Source of the DNA: Serratia proteamaculans
Lineage (GTDB): Bacteria > Pseudomonadota > Gammaproteobacteria > Enterobacterales > Enterobacteriaceae
Assembly: GCF_008830365.1 (NCBI RefSeq)
Contig: NZ_WBKI01000005.1
Span: 186,001 to 250,000 of the forward strand
DNA length: 64,000 nt
Direction of reading: 5' to 3'
Shown here: positions 45,614-55,652 of the stretch, one piece after another
Position numbering within the stretch: the stretch's first letter is position 1
Layout of the letters: each line of letters begins with the position of its first letter
The notes under the pieces: generated by a model
The model's input: the letters and a program-made list of their open reading frames with translations, nothing else
The model's database searches: none
Told to the model about the DNA's origin: nothing
Program-made: the position numbers and the translations under genes

Positions 45614-46939
45614 ATGACAGTAACCAATTTTTCCGAGCTCGAACTCGATGAACGCCTGATAAACGCCCTGCGCGATAAAGGCTACGAACGCCCAACCGCC
45701 ATTCAAGCCGAGGCGATCCCGCCTGCGATGGATGGGCGCGACGTATTGGGTTCGGCGCCGACCGGCACCGGCAAGACCGCTGCATTTTTGCTGCCGGTAT
45801 TGCAACATCTGCTCGACTTCCCACGCAAGAAGTCCGGCCCACCGCGCGTACTGATCCTGACCCCGACACGCGAGCTGGCGATGCAGGTAGCCGATCAGGC
45901 ACGTGAACTGGCTGCTCATACTTCGCTGGATATCGCTACCATCACCGGTGGCGTCGCTTATATGAACCACGCAGAAGTCTTCAGCGAAAACCAGGACGTG
46001 GTCGTTGCCACTACCGGTCGTCTGCTGCAGTACATTAAAGAAGAAAACTTCGACTGCCGCGCGGTAGAAACTCTGATCCTCGATGAAGCCGACCGTATGC
46101 TCGACATGGGCTTCGCGCAGGACATCGAAACGATTTCTGCCGAGACCCGCTGGCGTAATCAGACCCTGCTGTTCTCCGCGACGCTGGAAGGCGATGCCAT
46201 CCGCGAATTCGCCGAACGCATTCTGAAAGAGCCGGTAGAAGTCGAAGCTGACCCGTCACGCCGCGAGCGCAAAAAGATCCTGCAGTGGTACTACCGTGCA
46301 GACGACGTAGTGCACAAAACCGCCCTGTTGGTGCATTTGCTGCAGCAACCGGACGTGCAGAAATCTGTGATCTTCGTGCGTAAGCGTGAGCGCGTGCATG
46401 AACTGGCAGCCTGGCTGCGCGAGGCGGGCATCAACACCTGTTACCTCGAAGGTGAAATGGTGCAGGCCAAGCGTAACGAAGCGGTAAAACGCATGATGGA
46501 CGGCCGTGTCAACGTGCTGGTCGCTACCGACGTTGCCGCTCGTGGTCTGGATATCCTGGATATCACCCACGTGTTCAACTTCGACATGCCGCGCACTGCG
46601 GATACCTACCTGCACCGCATCGGCCGTACCGGTCGTGCCGGACGCAAAGGCACCGCAATCTCGCTGGTTGAGGCACACGACCACCTGCTGTTGGGCAAAG
46701 TAGGTCGTTACCTGAACGAGCCGCTGAAAGCGCGGGTGATCGAAGAGCTGCGTCCATCAACCAAAGTGCCAAGCGAAAAAAGCAACGGCAAACCTTCCAA
46801 GAAGGTGATGGCCAAGCGCGCTGTCGACAAAGAAAAGAACAAAGAAAAAGCCAAGGTGAAAGTACGCCATCGCGATGCGAAAAACGTGGGCAAACGCCGC
46901 CAGCCAAAGGCCAAGCCTGAGGGCAACGGCGCGAAATAA
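45614..46939 (+). CDS. srmB: DEAD-box RNA helicase SrmB
   Basis: A 441-residue helicase with the Q motif, motif I PTGTGKT (~50-56), motif II DEAD, SAT, and motif VI HRIGRTGRAGR. The ~60-residue lysine-rich tail is low in complexity and binds RNA. It helps 50S assembly, especially in the cold. AGAGGTAGACC precedes the ATG and a TATAAT box lies ~27 nt upstream of the start codon. A strong terminator follows. Confidence 0.97.
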   Translation: MTVTNFSELELDERLINALRDKGYERPTAIQAEAIPPAMDGRDVLGSAPTGTGKTAAFLLPVLQHLLDFPRKKSGPPRVLILTPTRELAMQVADQARELAAHTSLDIATITGGVAYMNHAEVFSENQDVVVATTGRLLQYIKEENFDCRAVETLILDEADRMLDMGFAQDIETISAETRWRNQTLLFSATLEGDAIREFAERILKEPVEVEADPSRRERKKILQWYYRADDVVHKTALLVHLLQQPDVQKSVIFVRKRERVHELAAWLREAGINTCYLEGEMVQAKRNEAVKRMMDGRVNVLVATDVAARGLDILDITHVFNFDMPRTADTYLHRIGRTGRAGRKGTAISLVEAHDHLLLGKVGRYLNEPLKARVIEELRPSTKVPSEKSNGKPSKKVMAKRAVDKEKNKEKAKVKVRHRDAKNVGKRRQPKAKPEGNGAK

Positions 46940-46954
46940 TGCTGCCGTAGTGAA

Positions 46955-46990
46955 AAAACCGCCTCCATTGACCTGAAGGCGGTTTTTTTA
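46955..46990 (+). terminator. srmB terminator
   Basis: AAAACCGCCT (46955-46964) and AGGCGGTTTT (46977-46986) form a 10-bp stem followed by further T residues. The A-rich 5' side makes it work also for phlB, which ends at 46997 on the other strand. Confidence 0.9.
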
Positions 46991-46996
46991 TACCCG

Positions 46997-47752
46997 TTAC
47001 GGCTGCACGTAATGCGTCGCCCGCTGATGGGCTTTCAGCCAGGCATTCAGTTGACGGTAACGATCGCGCATGTCTTCACTTTGCAACGACGTCGGCGTCT
47101 GTGAGAAATAGAACTGGAAGGTCACTCCCTGCTGGTTACGGGCTTTTGCATCGGCCCCGGCCTGCAATAGCATCAACGCCAATTGCGGTGCATTGATTTT
47201 TGCCGCTACGTGCAAAGGTGTATCCCCCAACCGATCGCTCAGCGTAACATCCGCCCCAGAGACCAACAACAACCGCAGTTGCTCCTCTCGTCCCGCCAAT
47301 ACCGCAGCCGCCAACGGCGTGGCACCGGTTACCGCATTACGCGGGTTAACCGCCACACCCTGCTCCAGCAACAACCGCAAATACTGCGGATCCTGCACCG
47401 CCGCGGCGGTATGCAGTGCGCTGTTGCCATCCAGCCCCGGCGTGGCGGCATCGGCCCCCAGCTCTAGCAGTGAGCCCAGACTTGACGGTTGCTGCGACAG
47501 TATCGCCCATTGCAGCAAGGTGACCTGACGGTCGCCCTGCTCGCGCAGTCGCCCCTGCGTGGCCTGTTCGGCAATACTCTGCACATCACCGCGCGCCACC
47601 GCCTTAGCCAGCGCCGCATTGCCGTGTCCGTTAAACGGAGAGATATCCTGATTCATCTGTTGTTCCTTAGCCATCATCAGCAAACCGGCGATCGCCGTCA
47701 GCAGCAGCATGGCGATAATTAACGCCTGCCGTACTCGTCGCCTGTCAGGCAT
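46997..47752 (-). CDS. phlB: Ankyrin-repeat accessory protein of phospholipase PhlA
   Basis: A 251-residue protein with one N-terminal membrane segment (~9-27, ALIIAMLLLTAIAGLLMM) followed by four to five ankyrin repeats (for example GNSALHTAAAVQDPQYLRLLLEQG and GDTPLHVAAKINAPQLALMLLQAGAD). It overlaps the phlA end by 8 nt, so the two are translated together. In Serratia phlAB and Yersinia yplAB the second gene encodes a protein reported to counteract the phospholipase inside the cell; the same role is inferred here. The anchor orientation suggests the repeats face the periplasm. Confidence 0.88.
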   Translation of the reverse strand: MPDRRRVRQALIIAMLLLTAIAGLLMMAKEQQMNQDISPFNGHGNAALAKAVARGDVQSIAEQATQGRLREQGDRQVTLLQWAILSQQPSSLGSLLELGADAATPGLDGNSALHTAAAVQDPQYLRLLLEQGVAVNPRNAVTGATPLAAAVLAGREEQLRLLLVSGADVTLSDRLGDTPLHVAAKINAPQLALMLLQAGADAKARNQQGVTFQFYFSQTPTSLQSEDMRDRYRQLNAWLKAHQRATHYVQP

Positions 47753-48707
47753 TGGCTTTCGCCTCCCAGGGCTTTTGCTCCGCCATCGAACCGATCACCT
47801 TATCGATACCGTGCGCGGTCAGGCTACGATCCACATGTTTGCTTGGCCGCCAGTCGTCAATGCCGCTCAGAGTGTCGTTATTGGCCAACGTGATTTTATG
47901 CCCAATAGCGTCCGGGATCAGCGAAGTGGATTCCTGCGTGCCGGTCAGCATGTCGTATTGCTCACTGTAACGGCGGATGCCTCCGGCTTGCGCATCCTGT
48001 TTCGCCGCTGCCGGATCGATCCCCATACGGTTCAGCGTGTAATCGGACACGCCCGCAGCGTTAAAGGTGACCGCCACCGTGCCGGTCGCCAGCGCCGCCG
48101 TTGCCGCCAGGCCACCCCCTAACGAATGCCCGGCAATCACCAACGCATCACCAAACGCCGCCTTGGCGCTTTTGGCAACCGCGACCGCCTGATTGTACTG
48201 CACATCATCATAGCCGGTTGCCTGCCGCACATTGCTCAGCCAGTCGCGCATATCATTGGTACCCGCGAAGGCCAATACATATTGATGATTATCGCTGTAA
48301 ATGCCGGCCTGAAAACCCGATGCCGAGTCATGCAGGCTGGCGGGATCAATGCCTGCGCCGAGCAAAGCGCTGTCGCTCAACCGGCTAAATCCGTCAACAC
48401 CTTGGCCGGTGATGCTGTAAACATCTTTAGCCAATAACGCCAACGTATAGTCCCCTTGCTGGGACTGCTGCCCACGTGTCACGCCCTGATTTGCAGCCAC
48501 CGGTGCAGCGGCCGACATATCGCTCACCAGCGTATTCAGCAGGTGCTGTGCATTCAGGCTGTTAGTGGAAAGCGTGGCCGCCGGGGCCTTGGTCGGTGGG
48601 GTTTCTGTTAGCTGAGGTGAACTCGGTGGTTCGGGCAACGCGCGCGCCACTGGGGGCTGGATGGCCGCGGAACTGACCGCAGAGGTAAAACTCAAAGACA
48701 TACTCAT
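47745..48707 (-). CDS. phlA: Extracellular phospholipase A1
   Basis: A 320-residue class 3 lipase-fold protein with the nucleophile elbow GHSLGGG (Ser195). The proline- and serine-rich first ~75 residues contain no classical signal peptide. Serratia PhlA and Yersinia YplA hydrolyse phospholipids at sn-1, are haemolytic with lecithin, and leave the cell through the flagellar type III exporter; the N-terminus here fits that route. AAGGAG precedes the ATG. A candidate flagellar sigma-28 promoter lies at 48764-48790, and phlB follows with an 8-nt overlap. Confidence 0.93.
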   Translation of the reverse strand: MSMSLSFTSAVSSAAIQPPVARALPEPPSSPQLTETPPTKAPAATLSTNSLNAQHLLNTLVSDMSAAAPVAANQGVTRGQQSQQGDYTLALLAKDVYSITGQGVDGFSRLSDSALLGAGIDPASLHDSASGFQAGIYSDNHQYVLAFAGTNDMRDWLSNVRQATGYDDVQYNQAVAVAKSAKAAFGDALVIAGHSLGGGLAATAALATGTVAVTFNAAGVSDYTLNRMGIDPAAAKQDAQAGGIRRYSEQYDMLTGTQESTSLIPDAIGHKITLANNDTLSGIDDWRPSKHVDRSLTAHGIDKVIGSMAEQKPWEAKANA

Positions 48708-48763
48708 GCCGACTCCTTGTCGATAGACTTATCTATGCCGCACCCCAATGGGTGCTGCTTTAG

Positions 48764-48790
48764 CTATCGGCAGGTCGGAGCAGTTCTGTA
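48764..48790 (-). promoter_or_regulatory. Candidate sigma-28 (FliA) promoter of phlA
   Basis: On the minus strand TACAGAAC-N11-GCCGATAG compares with the consensus TAAAGTTT-N11-GCCGATAA: the -10 matches 7 of 8, the -35 only in its T-A-x-A core. Its place, ~57 nt before the phlA start, and the known flagellar control of phlA in Serratia support it. Confidence 0.65.
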
Positions 48791-48856
48791 ATTCGGGCGA
48801 TTATCTTTGCGAGGAATGTGATCCGGGTTCAGTTTCTGGCGAGTACAGCAATAAAA

Positions 48857-48876
48857 AAGGGAGCCGAAGCTCCCTT
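48857..48876 (-). terminator. grcA terminator
   Basis: AAGGGAGC-CGAA-GCTCCCTT, a perfect 8-bp stem with a stable tetraloop, followed on the minus strand by TTTTATTG. It lies 17 nt past the grcA stop. Confidence 0.9.
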
Positions 48877-48893
48877 ATTAACCACGCGGGTAA

Positions 48894-49277
48894 TTACAGG
48901 CTTTCTGTAAAGGTACGTGTAATCACGTCACGTTGTTGTTCTGGCGTCAGCGAGTTGAAACGCACCGCATAGCCGGACACACGAATGGTCAATTGCGGGT
49001 ATTTTTCTGGGTGCTTAACCGCATCTTCCAGCGTTTCACGGCGCAGTACGTTCACGTTCAGGTGCTGCCCCCCTTCCACGCGCACGGTAGATTGCATTTC
49101 CAGCGGCACTTCGCGGTACTCGATCTGGCCCAGATCGCTGACCGGTACGACCTGGTCTTCTGTGTATTTGTCTTTAGCGCAAACGCAGCGGGCTTCGGAT
49201 GTTTCATCATCCAGCAGCCAGAAAGAGTTCAGTAGCGCCTGGTCGTTCGCTTTCGTGATTTGAATACCAGTAATCAT
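48894..49277 (-). CDS. grcA: Autonomous glycyl radical cofactor GrcA
   Basis: A 127-residue stress protein that replaces the oxygen-damaged C-terminus of pyruvate formate-lyase. The radical Gly102 is in [13 protein letters not shown], and the C-terminus follows PflB ([17 protein letters not shown]). The ATG at 49277 is the usual start; upstream codons are excluded. Two FNR-like sites lie upstream, in line with anaerobic induction of yfiD in E. coli. Confidence 0.97.
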   Translation of the reverse strand: MITGIQITKANDQALLNSFWLLDDETSEARCVCAKDKYTEDQVVPVSDLGQIEYREVPLEMQSTVRVEGGQHLNVNVLRRETLEDAVKHPEKYPQLTIRVSGYAVRFNSLTPEQQRDVITRTFTESL

Positions 49278-49400
49278 TTTGTTGCCTCCGTACAAGGGCG
49301 AAAAATTCTACTTCGAGAAAAAACCAATCCTGGTTTCGGCCATTTGGTAAAACCATTGTTGTCTTGTTGTTCTGTATACCAGTCTGGCCGGGGCAATTCT

Positions 49401-49414
49401 TTGATTAAAGTCAA
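49401..49414. promoter_or_regulatory. FNR-like site upstream of grcA
   Basis: TTGAT-TAAA-GTCAA matches the FNR consensus TTGAT-N4-ATCAA with one change. It lies 124 nt upstream of the grcA start codon. Confidence 0.65.
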
Positions 49415-49497
49415 TTTTCACGGGGTACCCACACGGCGACAAGGGGCAAGTTTATGTTTTATGTCAATTTTCCCCACAAAGCACTTCGCAATTATTT

Positions 49498-49511
49498 TTG
49501 TAAATTATCAA
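49498..49511. promoter_or_regulatory. Second FNR-like site in the grcA-ung gap
   Basis: TTGTA-AATT-ATCAA keeps a perfect right half and a degenerate left half. It is centred 97 nt from the first site; E. coli grcA also has two FNR sites, though closer together. Confidence 0.45.
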
Positions 49512-49622
49512 CAATTTTTGCATCTGTCGCGATAACGCCAGGATAAAAGCGGGTTTCACTGTGTGGAGCTAAACGGTAAGCTATACCCAGTGAATTGTTA
49601 ACGAAAACAAAGGAGAGCGTTT

Positions 49623-50306
49623 ATGTCCACCTCCCTCACCTGGCATGATGTCATCGGCAAGGAGAAAGAGCAGCCCTATTTTCATGAAACGCTTGCCTTT
49701 GTTGCCGCTGAACGCCAGGCCGGTAAGACCATTTACCCACCACAAAAAGACGTGTTCAACGCCTTTCGTTATACCGAACTGGCGGACGTGAAGGTGGTGA
49801 TCCTCGGTCAAGATCCCTATCACGGCCCGAATCAGGCTCACGGTCTGTCTTTCTCGGTGCTCCCTGGCGTGCCTGCGCCTCCTTCGCTGGTGAATATGTA
49901 TAAAGAGCTGGCAACGGATATCCCGGGTTTTGAGCGCCCCAGCCACGGCTGCCTGCAAAGCTGGGCAGAACAGGGGGTGCTGCTGCTGAACACGGTGTTG
50001 ACAGTTGAAGGCGGCCAGGCACACTCTCATGCCAAGCTGGGCTGGGAGACCTTTACCGACAAGGTGATCGCCGCATTGAATGAAAATCGCGAAGGTGTGG
50101 TGTTCCTGCTGTGGGGCGCGCATGCCCAGAAGAAAGGCAATTTTATCGACAGCAACCGTCACCACGTGTTGAAAGCGCCACACCCTTCGCCGCTTTCCGC
50201 CCACCGAGGTTTCCTCGGCTGCCGTCACTTCTCGCAGGCCAACCAGTTGTTGGAGCAACAGGGGCTAAAGCCTATCGACTGGTTGCCGCAACTGCCGCAG
50301 GCCTGA
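49623..50306 (+). CDS. ung: Uracil-DNA glycosylase
   Basis: A 227-residue family 1 glycosylase removing uracil from DNA. The catalytic Asp64 lies in GQDPYHGP, with the motif [11 protein letters not shown] at the C-terminal part holding the catalytic His. AAAGGAGAG precedes the ATG. Divergent from grcA and convergent with grpE; the three-gene arrangement is as in other enterics. Confidence 0.98.
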   Translation: MSTSLTWHDVIGKEKEQPYFHETLAFVAAERQAGKTIYPPQKDVFNAFRYTELADVKVVILGQDPYHGPNQAHGLSFSVLPGVPAPPSLVNMYKELATDIPGFERPSHGCLQSWAEQGVLLLNTVLTVEGGQAHSHAKLGWETFTDKVIAALNENREGVVFLLWGAHAQKKGNFIDSNRHHVLKAPHPSPLSAHRGFLGCRHFSQANQLLEQQGLKPIDWLPQLPQA

Positions 50307-50319
50307 TTCAGACGCAAAA

Positions 50320-50339
50320 AAGGCACCCGAAGGTGCCTT
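50320..50339. terminator. Bidirectional terminator between ung and grpE
   Basis: AAGGCACC-CGAA-GGTGCCTT forms an 8-bp stem with tetraloop, A-rich on the left and TTCTTTA on the right, between convergent stops. Confidence 0.9.
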
Positions 50340-50357
50340 TTCTTTACTTAATTTCGC

Positions 50358-50930
50358 TTAAGCCTTGGCTTTGGAAACCGCAACCATCGCCGGGCGCAGC
50401 AGACGACCATTCAGCGTATAGCCTTTCTGCATCACCATCATTACGTGATTTGGCTGGTGATCGGCAGATTCCATCAGGCTCATCGCCTGGTGCACTTCCG
50501 GGTTGAACGGCACGTTAGTGTCGCCAACGATTTCGATACCGTACTTACGCACGACGTCCTGCAGGGACTTCAGTGTCAGTTCGATACCTTCGATCATCGC
50601 CGTCAGTTCCGGATTGTTTTTATCCGCCAAATCCAACGCACGCTCCAGGTTATCAAGCACCGGCAGCAGGTCACCGGAGAATTTCTCCAGAGCAAATTTG
50701 TGCGCTTTTTCAATATCCAGCTCGGTGCGGCGACGGACGTTTTCCATTTCCGCTTTGGCACGCAGCAGGCTGTCGCGTTCATGCTGCTGGGCTTCGGCCA
50801 GTTGAGCTTCCAGCTCAGCAATGCGCTCATCCCGCAGATCGACGCCCTCAGCCGCTTCCGGCAAGACTTCCTGCTGTTCCATTTCTTCCGAGACTTGCTC
50901 GTTTGGCGTCTTCTGTTCTTTACTACTCAT
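50358..50930 (-). CDS. grpE: Nucleotide exchange factor GrpE
   Basis: A 190-residue co-chaperone of DnaK. The acidic N-terminus is followed by a long coiled coil ([30 protein letters not shown]) and a C-terminal beta domain ([39 protein letters not shown]). It releases ADP from DnaK and acts as a thermosensor. A heat-shock promoter lies upstream at 50975-51000, divergent from nadK. Confidence 0.98.
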   Translation of the reverse strand: MSSKEQKTPNEQVSEEMEQQEVLPEAAEGVDLRDERIAELEAQLAEAQQHERDSLLRAKAEMENVRRRTELDIEKAHKFALEKFSGDLLPVLDNLERALDLADKNNPELTAMIEGIELTLKSLQDVVRKYGIEIVGDTNVPFNPEVHQAMSLMESADHQPNHVMMVMQKGYTLNGRLLRPAMVAVSKAKA

Positions 50931-50974
50931 GAATATCTCCGCGTTTTAGCATTAATCTCGCAACTTGGCTTATT

Positions 50975-51000
50975 ATGGGGATCAAAACCGGGGTTTCAAG
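50975..51000 (-). promoter_or_regulatory. Sigma-32 heat-shock promoter of grpE
   Basis: CTTGAA (50995-51000), a 14-nt spacer and CCCCAT (50975-50980) on the minus strand match the sigma-32 consensus CTTGAA-N13/14-CCCCAT. Confidence 0.92.
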
Positions 51001-51054
51001 TCAACCGGTCACAATGTGGGGCATAAACTGGTCCCGGTGAGGAAAATCACAACA

Positions 51055-51933
51055 ATGAATAAAAAATTCGCCTGTATTGGCATTGTTGGCCACCCGCGTC
51101 ACCCTTCGGCGCTGGCAACGCATGAGATGTTATTTCACTGGTTGGTCGCCCGAGGCTATTCAGTGATGGTTGAACGGCAGATAGCCAAGGATTTGGGGCT
51201 GCAAGACGCCGTGACCGGTAGCCTGGCAGAGATTGGCCAAAAGGCCGACCTGGCCGTGGTGGTCGGTGGCGACGGTAATATGCTGGGCGCTGCGCGCGTG
51301 CTGGCACGCTACGACATTAAAGTGATCGGTGTTAACCGCGGTAATCTCGGTTTCCTGACCGATCTCGATCCTGACAACGCATTGCAGCAATTGGCCGACG
51401 TGCTGGAAGGCGAATACATCGATGAACAGCGCTTCCTGCTGGAAACCATCGTACACAAAGAGAACCAGCAGTGCCGCATCAGCACCGCGATCAACGAAGT
51501 CGTGTTGCACCCCGGTAAAGTGGCGCACATGATTGAGTTCGAAGTGTATATCGACGATCGCTTCGCCTTCTCCCAGCGTTCCGACGGCTTGATCATCGCC
51601 ACCCCGACCGGTTCGACCGCCTACTCACTCTCTGCCGGTGGGCCGATCCTGACGCCCTCGCTGGAGGCCATCGCGCTGGTGCCGATGTTCCCACACACCC
51701 TTTCGGCTCGCCCATTGGTGATCAACGGCAACAGCACCATCCGGCTGAAGTTTTCGCAAATTGGCAGCGATCTGGAAATCAGCTGCGACAGTCAAATCGC
51801 GTTGCCGATCCAAGAAGGTGAAGAGGTATTAATACGCCGTAGTGATTTCCATTTGAATCTTATTCATCCAAAGGACTACAGCTATTTCAACACGTTAAGC
51901 ACAAAACTGGGCTGGTCAAAAAAATTATTCTAA
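51055..51933 (+). CDS. nadK: NAD kinase
   Basis: A 292-residue ATP-dependent NAD+ kinase giving NADP+ (E. coli NadK 292). It shows the GGDGN motif ([14 protein letters not shown]) with the catalytic Asp, and the [23 protein letters not shown] nucleotide block. The start at 51055 follows AGGAAAATCACAAC; the frame extends 30 codons upstream through the grpE promoter, but that part is not coding. Divergent from grpE and upstream of recN. Confidence 0.97.
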   Translation: MNKKFACIGIVGHPRHPSALATHEMLFHWLVARGYSVMVERQIAKDLGLQDAVTGSLAEIGQKADLAVVVGGDGNMLGAARVLARYDIKVIGVNRGNLGFLTDLDPDNALQQLADVLEGEYIDEQRFLLETIVHKENQQCRISTAINEVVLHPGKVAHMIEFEVYIDDRFAFSQRSDGLIIATPTGSTAYSLSAGGPILTPSLEAIALVPMFPHTLSARPLVINGNSTIRLKFSQIGSDLEISCDSQIALPIQEGEEVLIRRSDFHLNLIHPKDYSYFNTLSTKLGWSKKLF

Positions 51934-51953
51934 AAACTGCGCCAGCCTCTTTA

Positions 51954-51969
51954 CTGTATATAAAACCAG
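51954..51969 (+). promoter_or_regulatory. LexA box 1 of recN
   Basis: CTGTATATAAAACCAG fits CTGT-N8-ACAG with one change in the right half (CCAG). E. coli recN carries the same sequence as its first box. Confidence 0.85.
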
Positions 51970-51975
51970 TCTATA

Positions 51976-51991
51976 CTGTATGAAACTACAG
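51976..51991 (+). promoter_or_regulatory. LexA box 2 of recN
   Basis: CTGTATGAAACTACAG is a perfect CTGT-N8-ACAG SOS box, 22 nt from box 1 and 28 nt before the start codon, so recN should be tightly SOS-controlled. Confidence 0.92.
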
Positions 51992-52019
51992 TTATGTATT
52001 TATACACAGGAAGGTTCCC

Positions 52020-53681
52020 ATGCTGGCGCAATTGACCATCAGCAATTTTGCTATCGTTCGTGAGTTGGAAATTGATTTTCAACCGGGTATGACGGCGATT
52101 ACCGGTGAAACCGGCGCCGGCAAATCGATCGCCATCGACGCGCTGGGGCTGTGCCTCGGTAATCGCGCCGACGGTAACGTCGTTCGATTGGGAGCCGCCC
52201 GTGCCGATATCTGCGCTCGCTTCTCACTGGCGGACACTCCTTCAGCAAGACAGTGGCTCGAGCAGAACCAGCTGGACGACAGCAATGAGTGCCTGTTGCG
52301 CCGGGTGATCAACGCCGACGGCCGCTCACGCGGCTTTATCAACGGTACCGCCGTACCGCTTTCGCAACTGCGTGAGCTCGGCCAGCGCCTGATTCAAATC
52401 CACGGCCAGCATGCCCACCAGTTATTGCTCAAGCCTGAGCACCAAAAACAACTGCTAGACGCCTACGCCGACGAACCTGCCCTGCTGGCGCAAATGCAGC
52501 AGGCTTACCAGCGCTGGCATCAAAGCTGTCGCGAACTGGCTCACCATCAGCAACAGTCCATCGAGCGTGACGCACGCAAACAGCTGCTGCAATACCAATT
52601 GAAAGAGCTGAACGAGTTTGCGCCGCAGGCAGGTGAGTTTGAACAAATCGATAACGAATTCAAACGACTGGCCAATAGCGGTCAGTTGCTGACCATCAGC
52701 CAGCAAACCCTGCAATTACTGGCCGATAGCGAAGAAAACAATATGCTGAGCCAGCTCTACACCGCCAAACACCTGCTGGTTGAGCTGGTGAGTATGGATG
52801 AAAAGCTCAGTGGCCTGCTGGATATGCTGGAAGAGGCGTCAATCCAAATCAGTGAGGCCAGCGATGAACTGCGCCACTATGCCGATCGCATGGATTTGGA
52901 TCCAAACCGCCTGCAAGAACTGGAGCAGCGCCTGTCGCGCCAAATTAACCTGGCGCGTAAACACCACGTCGCACCAGAGGAACTGCCACAGTTGCACCAG
53001 CAAATGCTGGATGAACAACAACTGTTGTCACAGCAAGAAAACGACCACGAACACCTGGCCGAGGCGGTCACGCTGCATCATCAGCAAGCGCTGTTGCTGG
53101 CAGAGCAACTTCATCAGAAACGCCGGCATTATGCCGCCGAACTGACTACGTTGATTACCGACAGCATGCAGGCGCTTTCCATGCCACACGGCAAATTCAA
53201 CATTGATGTTCGCTTCGAGCCGCAATATTTGAGTGCTGAAGGGGCGACCCGCACCGAGTTCTGCGTTTCCACCAACCCGGGCCAACCGCTGCAGGCCTTG
53301 GCGAAAGTAGCCTCTGGCGGCGAACTGTCACGCATCGCGCTGGCAATCCAGGTGATTACCGCCCGCAAGATGGAAACACCGGCGCTGATTTTCGACGAAG
53401 TGGACGTAGGTATCAGCGGCCCAACCGCCGCCATCGTCGGCCGCCTGCTGCGCCAGTTGGGGGAATCAACCCAGGTGATGTGCGTTACTCACTTGCCGCA
53501 GGTAGCAGGTTGTGGGCATCAGCATCTGTTTGTCAGCAAACAGACCGACGGCACCGAAACCGAAACACAGATGTCCCCCCTGGATAAACGTGCCCGTTTG
53601 CAAGAATTGGCGCGCCTTCTCGGCGGCAGTGAAGTCACCCGAAACACCCTGGCAAACGCAAAAGAACTGCTTGCTGCATAG
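52020..53681 (+). CDS. recN: SMC-like DNA repair protein RecN
   Basis: A 553-residue repair ATPase with N-terminal Walker A GETGAGKS (~30-37), a ~250-residue coiled-coil middle rich in Gln and Leu, and C-terminal signature [15 protein letters not shown] with Walker [14 protein letters not shown]. It holds sister DNA together during double-strand break repair. AGGAAGG precedes the ATG. Two LexA boxes lie directly upstream. Confidence 0.98.
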   Translation: MLAQLTISNFAIVRELEIDFQPGMTAITGETGAGKSIAIDALGLCLGNRADGNVVRLGAARADICARFSLADTPSARQWLEQNQLDDSNECLLRRVINADGRSRGFINGTAVPLSQLRELGQRLIQIHGQHAHQLLLKPEHQKQLLDAYADEPALLAQMQQAYQRWHQSCRELAHHQQQSIERDARKQLLQYQLKELNEFAPQAGEFEQIDNEFKRLANSGQLLTISQQTLQLLADSEENNMLSQLYTAKHLLVELVSMDEKLSGLLDMLEEASIQISEASDELRHYADRMDLDPNRLQELEQRLSRQINLARKHHVAPEELPQLHQQMLDEQQLLSQQENDHEHLAEAVTLHHQQALLLAEQLHQKRRHYAAELTTLITDSMQALSMPHGKFNIDVRFEPQYLSAEGATRTEFCVSTNPGQPLQALAKVASGGELSRIALAIQVITARKMETPALIFDEVDVGISGPTAAIVGRLLRQLGESTQVMCVTHLPQVAGCGHQHLFVSKQTDGTETETQMSPLDKRARLQELARLLGGSEVTRNTLANAKELLAA

Positions 53682-53794
53682 AAAAGCTCAACTTTTTTAC
53701 TTTCCTGAGGTCATATTGGGGCCCTGTAAAGGTTTCCAACTGCTGCAAGGTCTATTATCATCGGCATCCTATGCCCTAAAGGAATGTGATTACT

Positions 53795-54133
53795 ATGCGC
53801 TGTAAAACGCTGACTGCCGCCGCTGTGGTTCTTGTGATGCTGACTGCAGGCTGTTCTACTTTTGAGAAGGTGGTTTACCGGCCTGACATCAACCAAGGGA
53901 ACTACCTGACGTCAACCGACGTAGCTAAAATCCAAAAAGGTATGACCCAGCAACAGGTCGCTTATACATTGGGAACCCCAATGTTGCAGGACCCGTTCGG
54001 TACTCAGACGTGGTTCTATGTGTTCCGCCAGCAACCTGGTCATGAAAATATCACCCAGCAAACCCTGACGCTGACCTTTAACAGCGCGGGTGTATTGACC
54101 GATATTCAGAACAAGCCAGCGCTGACCAAGTAA
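53795..54133 (+). CDS. bamE: Outer-membrane assembly lipoprotein BamE
   Basis: A 112-residue lipoprotein (E. coli BamE/SmpA 113) with lipobox LTAGC (Cys20), followed by the SmpA/OmlA fold: [42 protein letters not shown]. It binds BamD and phosphatidylglycerol in the BAM complex. ATG 53795 with AAGGAATG upstream is used; an in-frame GTG three codons earlier is rejected. Located after recN, as in E. coli. Confidence 0.97.
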   Translation: MRCKTLTAAAVVLVMLTAGCSTFEKVVYRPDINQGNYLTSTDVAKIQKGMTQQQVAYTLGTPMLQDPFGTQTWFYVFRQQPGHENITQQTLTLTFNSAGVLTDIQNKPALTK

Positions 54134-54230
54134 TCCGCGCAGGAACTATCGTCCGGCCCGTGAGGGACGCGTCAAGTTCTTCATGACAGTACCAGGCTGT
54201 AACTCGGAAGATAAAATTCTGATAAAAAAC

Positions 54231-54249
54231 AAGGCGCACTCAGCGCCTT
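54231..54249. terminator. Terminator at the rnfH end
   Basis: AAGGCGC-ACTCA-GCGCCTT forms a 7-bp stem overlapping the rnfH stop codon, with T residues on both outer sides (GTTTTTT on the minus strand, ATTTTTTT on the plus strand). It can serve both bamE and the ratA-rnfH transcript. Confidence 0.8.
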
Positions 54250-54532
54250 ATTTTTTTGCCTTCTCTGCCCGTTGACGGCGCAGCTCTTTGGGATCGGCAA
54301 GCAAGGGGCGATAAATTTCCACCCGGTCGCCATCATTGAGCACATCACCCAACTTGGCCGGTCGGCTATAGATGCCCACCTTGTTACTTTGCAGATCAAT
54401 GTCACCACGCAGCTCCAGCAGCCCGGAGGCGGTAATCGCCTGCTCAACGCTGCTGCCCTCGGCTAACGTGACGTTGCGCAGATACTGACGTTCCGGCAAG
54501 GCGTAAACCACCTCGACCCGTATCTCAGACAC
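54248..54532 (-). CDS. rnfH: RnfH family ubiquitin-fold protein
   Basis: A 94-residue protein of the RnfH/YfjF family (E. coli 96) with a beta-grasp fold: [20 protein letters not shown], then [24 protein letters not shown]. The biochemical role is unsettled; it pairs with ratA in many bacteria. It overlaps ratA by 8 nt. Confidence 0.93.
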   Translation of the reverse strand: MSEIRVEVVYALPERQYLRNVTLAEGSSVEQAITASGLLELRGDIDLQSNKVGIYSRPAKLGDVLNDGDRVEIYRPLLADPKELRRQRAEKAKK

Positions 54533-54959
54533 TGTAAACCTCTTTCGCCCGCTGGGTGAATGCCTGCACCATGTTACCCGCCAGCTCTTTAAACACCTTG
54601 CCGAACGCCAACTCGATCAGTTTGTTGGTAAATTCGAAATCCAGGTGCAGCTCAACCTTGCAGGCTTCCGGGCTGAGCGGCGTAAAATGCCAGCCCCCCA
54701 TCAGCTTGCGGAACGGACCGTCAACCAGCTGCATATTGATGCTCTGGTTATCCAGCAGCGTGTTGCGCGTGGTAAAAGTTTTACTGATACCGGCTTTGGC
54801 AACATCCACCGCGGCGGTCATTTCATTGTTGGACGCGTTAATCACCCGGCTACCGGTGCAACCTGGCAGAAAATCGGGATAAGAATGAACATCGTTAACC
54901 AACTGATACATCTGCTCGGCGCTGAATGGCACTAACGCAGATCGACTGATCTGGGGCAT
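54525..54959 (-). CDS. ratA: Ribosome association toxin / START-fold protein RatA
   Basis: A 144-residue polyketide-cyclase/START-domain protein. [23 protein letters not shown] at the N-terminus and [35 protein letters not shown] at the C-terminus match E. coli RatA (YfjG). E. coli RatA was reported to block 70S formation, and eukaryotic relatives (Coq10) bind ubiquinone, so the role is debated. ATG 54959 with AGGAAATGAT upstream is the start. Operon with rnfH; divergent from smpB. Confidence 0.95.
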   Translation of the reverse strand: MPQISRSALVPFSAEQMYQLVNDVHSYPDFLPGCTGSRVINASNNEMTAAVDVAKAGISKTFTTRNTLLDNQSINMQLVDGPFRKLMGGWHFTPLSPEACKVELHLDFEFTNKLIELAFGKVFKELAGNMVQAFTQRAKEVYSV

Positions 54960-55120
54960 ATCATTTCCTGTGAGACACAAAACATACAAATCATACCATT
55001 TATCTATCGGCAAACAAAAAATCTGCTATGCAACACAGAGGCCAAAAATGCGAAAAATTGCGCAGGTGCTGAGCGGGAAAGGATTTCTTTCGCTGACGCA
55101 TCCAGTATAATGAACACACT

Positions 55121-55603
55121 ATGACAAAGAAAAAAGCACACAAACCCGGCTCTGCCACCATTGCGCAAAACAAGCGTGCGCGTTTCGAATACGCCATTGA
55201 GGAAGAATTCGAAGCGGGCCTGTCTCTGCAAGGGTGGGAAGTCAAATCGCTGCGTGCCGGCAAAGCCAACATCAGTGACAGCTACGTGACTTTTCGCGAT
55301 GGTGAAGCCTACCTGTTTGGCGCCACTGTCTCACCGCTCAACGTAGCTTCTACTCATGTGGTCTGCGATCCGACACGTACCCGTAAACTCCTGCTGAAAA
55401 AGCGTGAGCTGGACTCACTGCTCGGCCGTGTAAACCGTGACGGTTACACCGTGGTTGCCTTGTCCATGTATTGGAAAAATGCCTGGGCCAAGATCAAAAT
55501 CGGCGTAGCTAAAGGTAAGAAAGAACACGATAAGCGCGATGACATCAAAGATCGTGAATGGCAGACGGCGAAATCCCGTATCATGAAGCACGCCAACCGA
55601 TAA
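55121..55603 (+). CDS. smpB: SsrA-binding protein SmpB
   Basis: A 160-residue RNA-binding protein (E. coli 160) that brings tmRNA to stalled ribosomes. An OB-fold core ([20 protein letters not shown]-like block) and a basic C-terminal tail ([26 protein letters not shown]) that probes the mRNA channel are present. The gene ends 49 nt before ssrA, its RNA partner. Confidence 0.98.
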   Translation: MTKKKAHKPGSATIAQNKRARFEYAIEEEFEAGLSLQGWEVKSLRAGKANISDSYVTFRDGEAYLFGATVSPLNVASTHVVCDPTRTRKLLLKKRELDSLLGRVNRDGYTVVALSMYWKNAWAKIKIGVAKGKKEHDKRDDIKDREWQTAKSRIMKHANR

Positions 55604-55652
55604 GCCTCTGGCTTAACGGGATAAACTTCTGTTATACTGCGCGACGTAACTT

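Noticed and set aside
45482-45970. Long N-terminal extension of trmN6
   Set aside because: It would overlap srmB and its promoter; a GTG with AGGTGG at 45481 gives the normal protein length.
50965-51054. 30-codon N-terminal extension of nadK
   Set aside because: It runs through the sigma-32 promoter of grpE, and the ATG at 51055 matches E. coli NadK.
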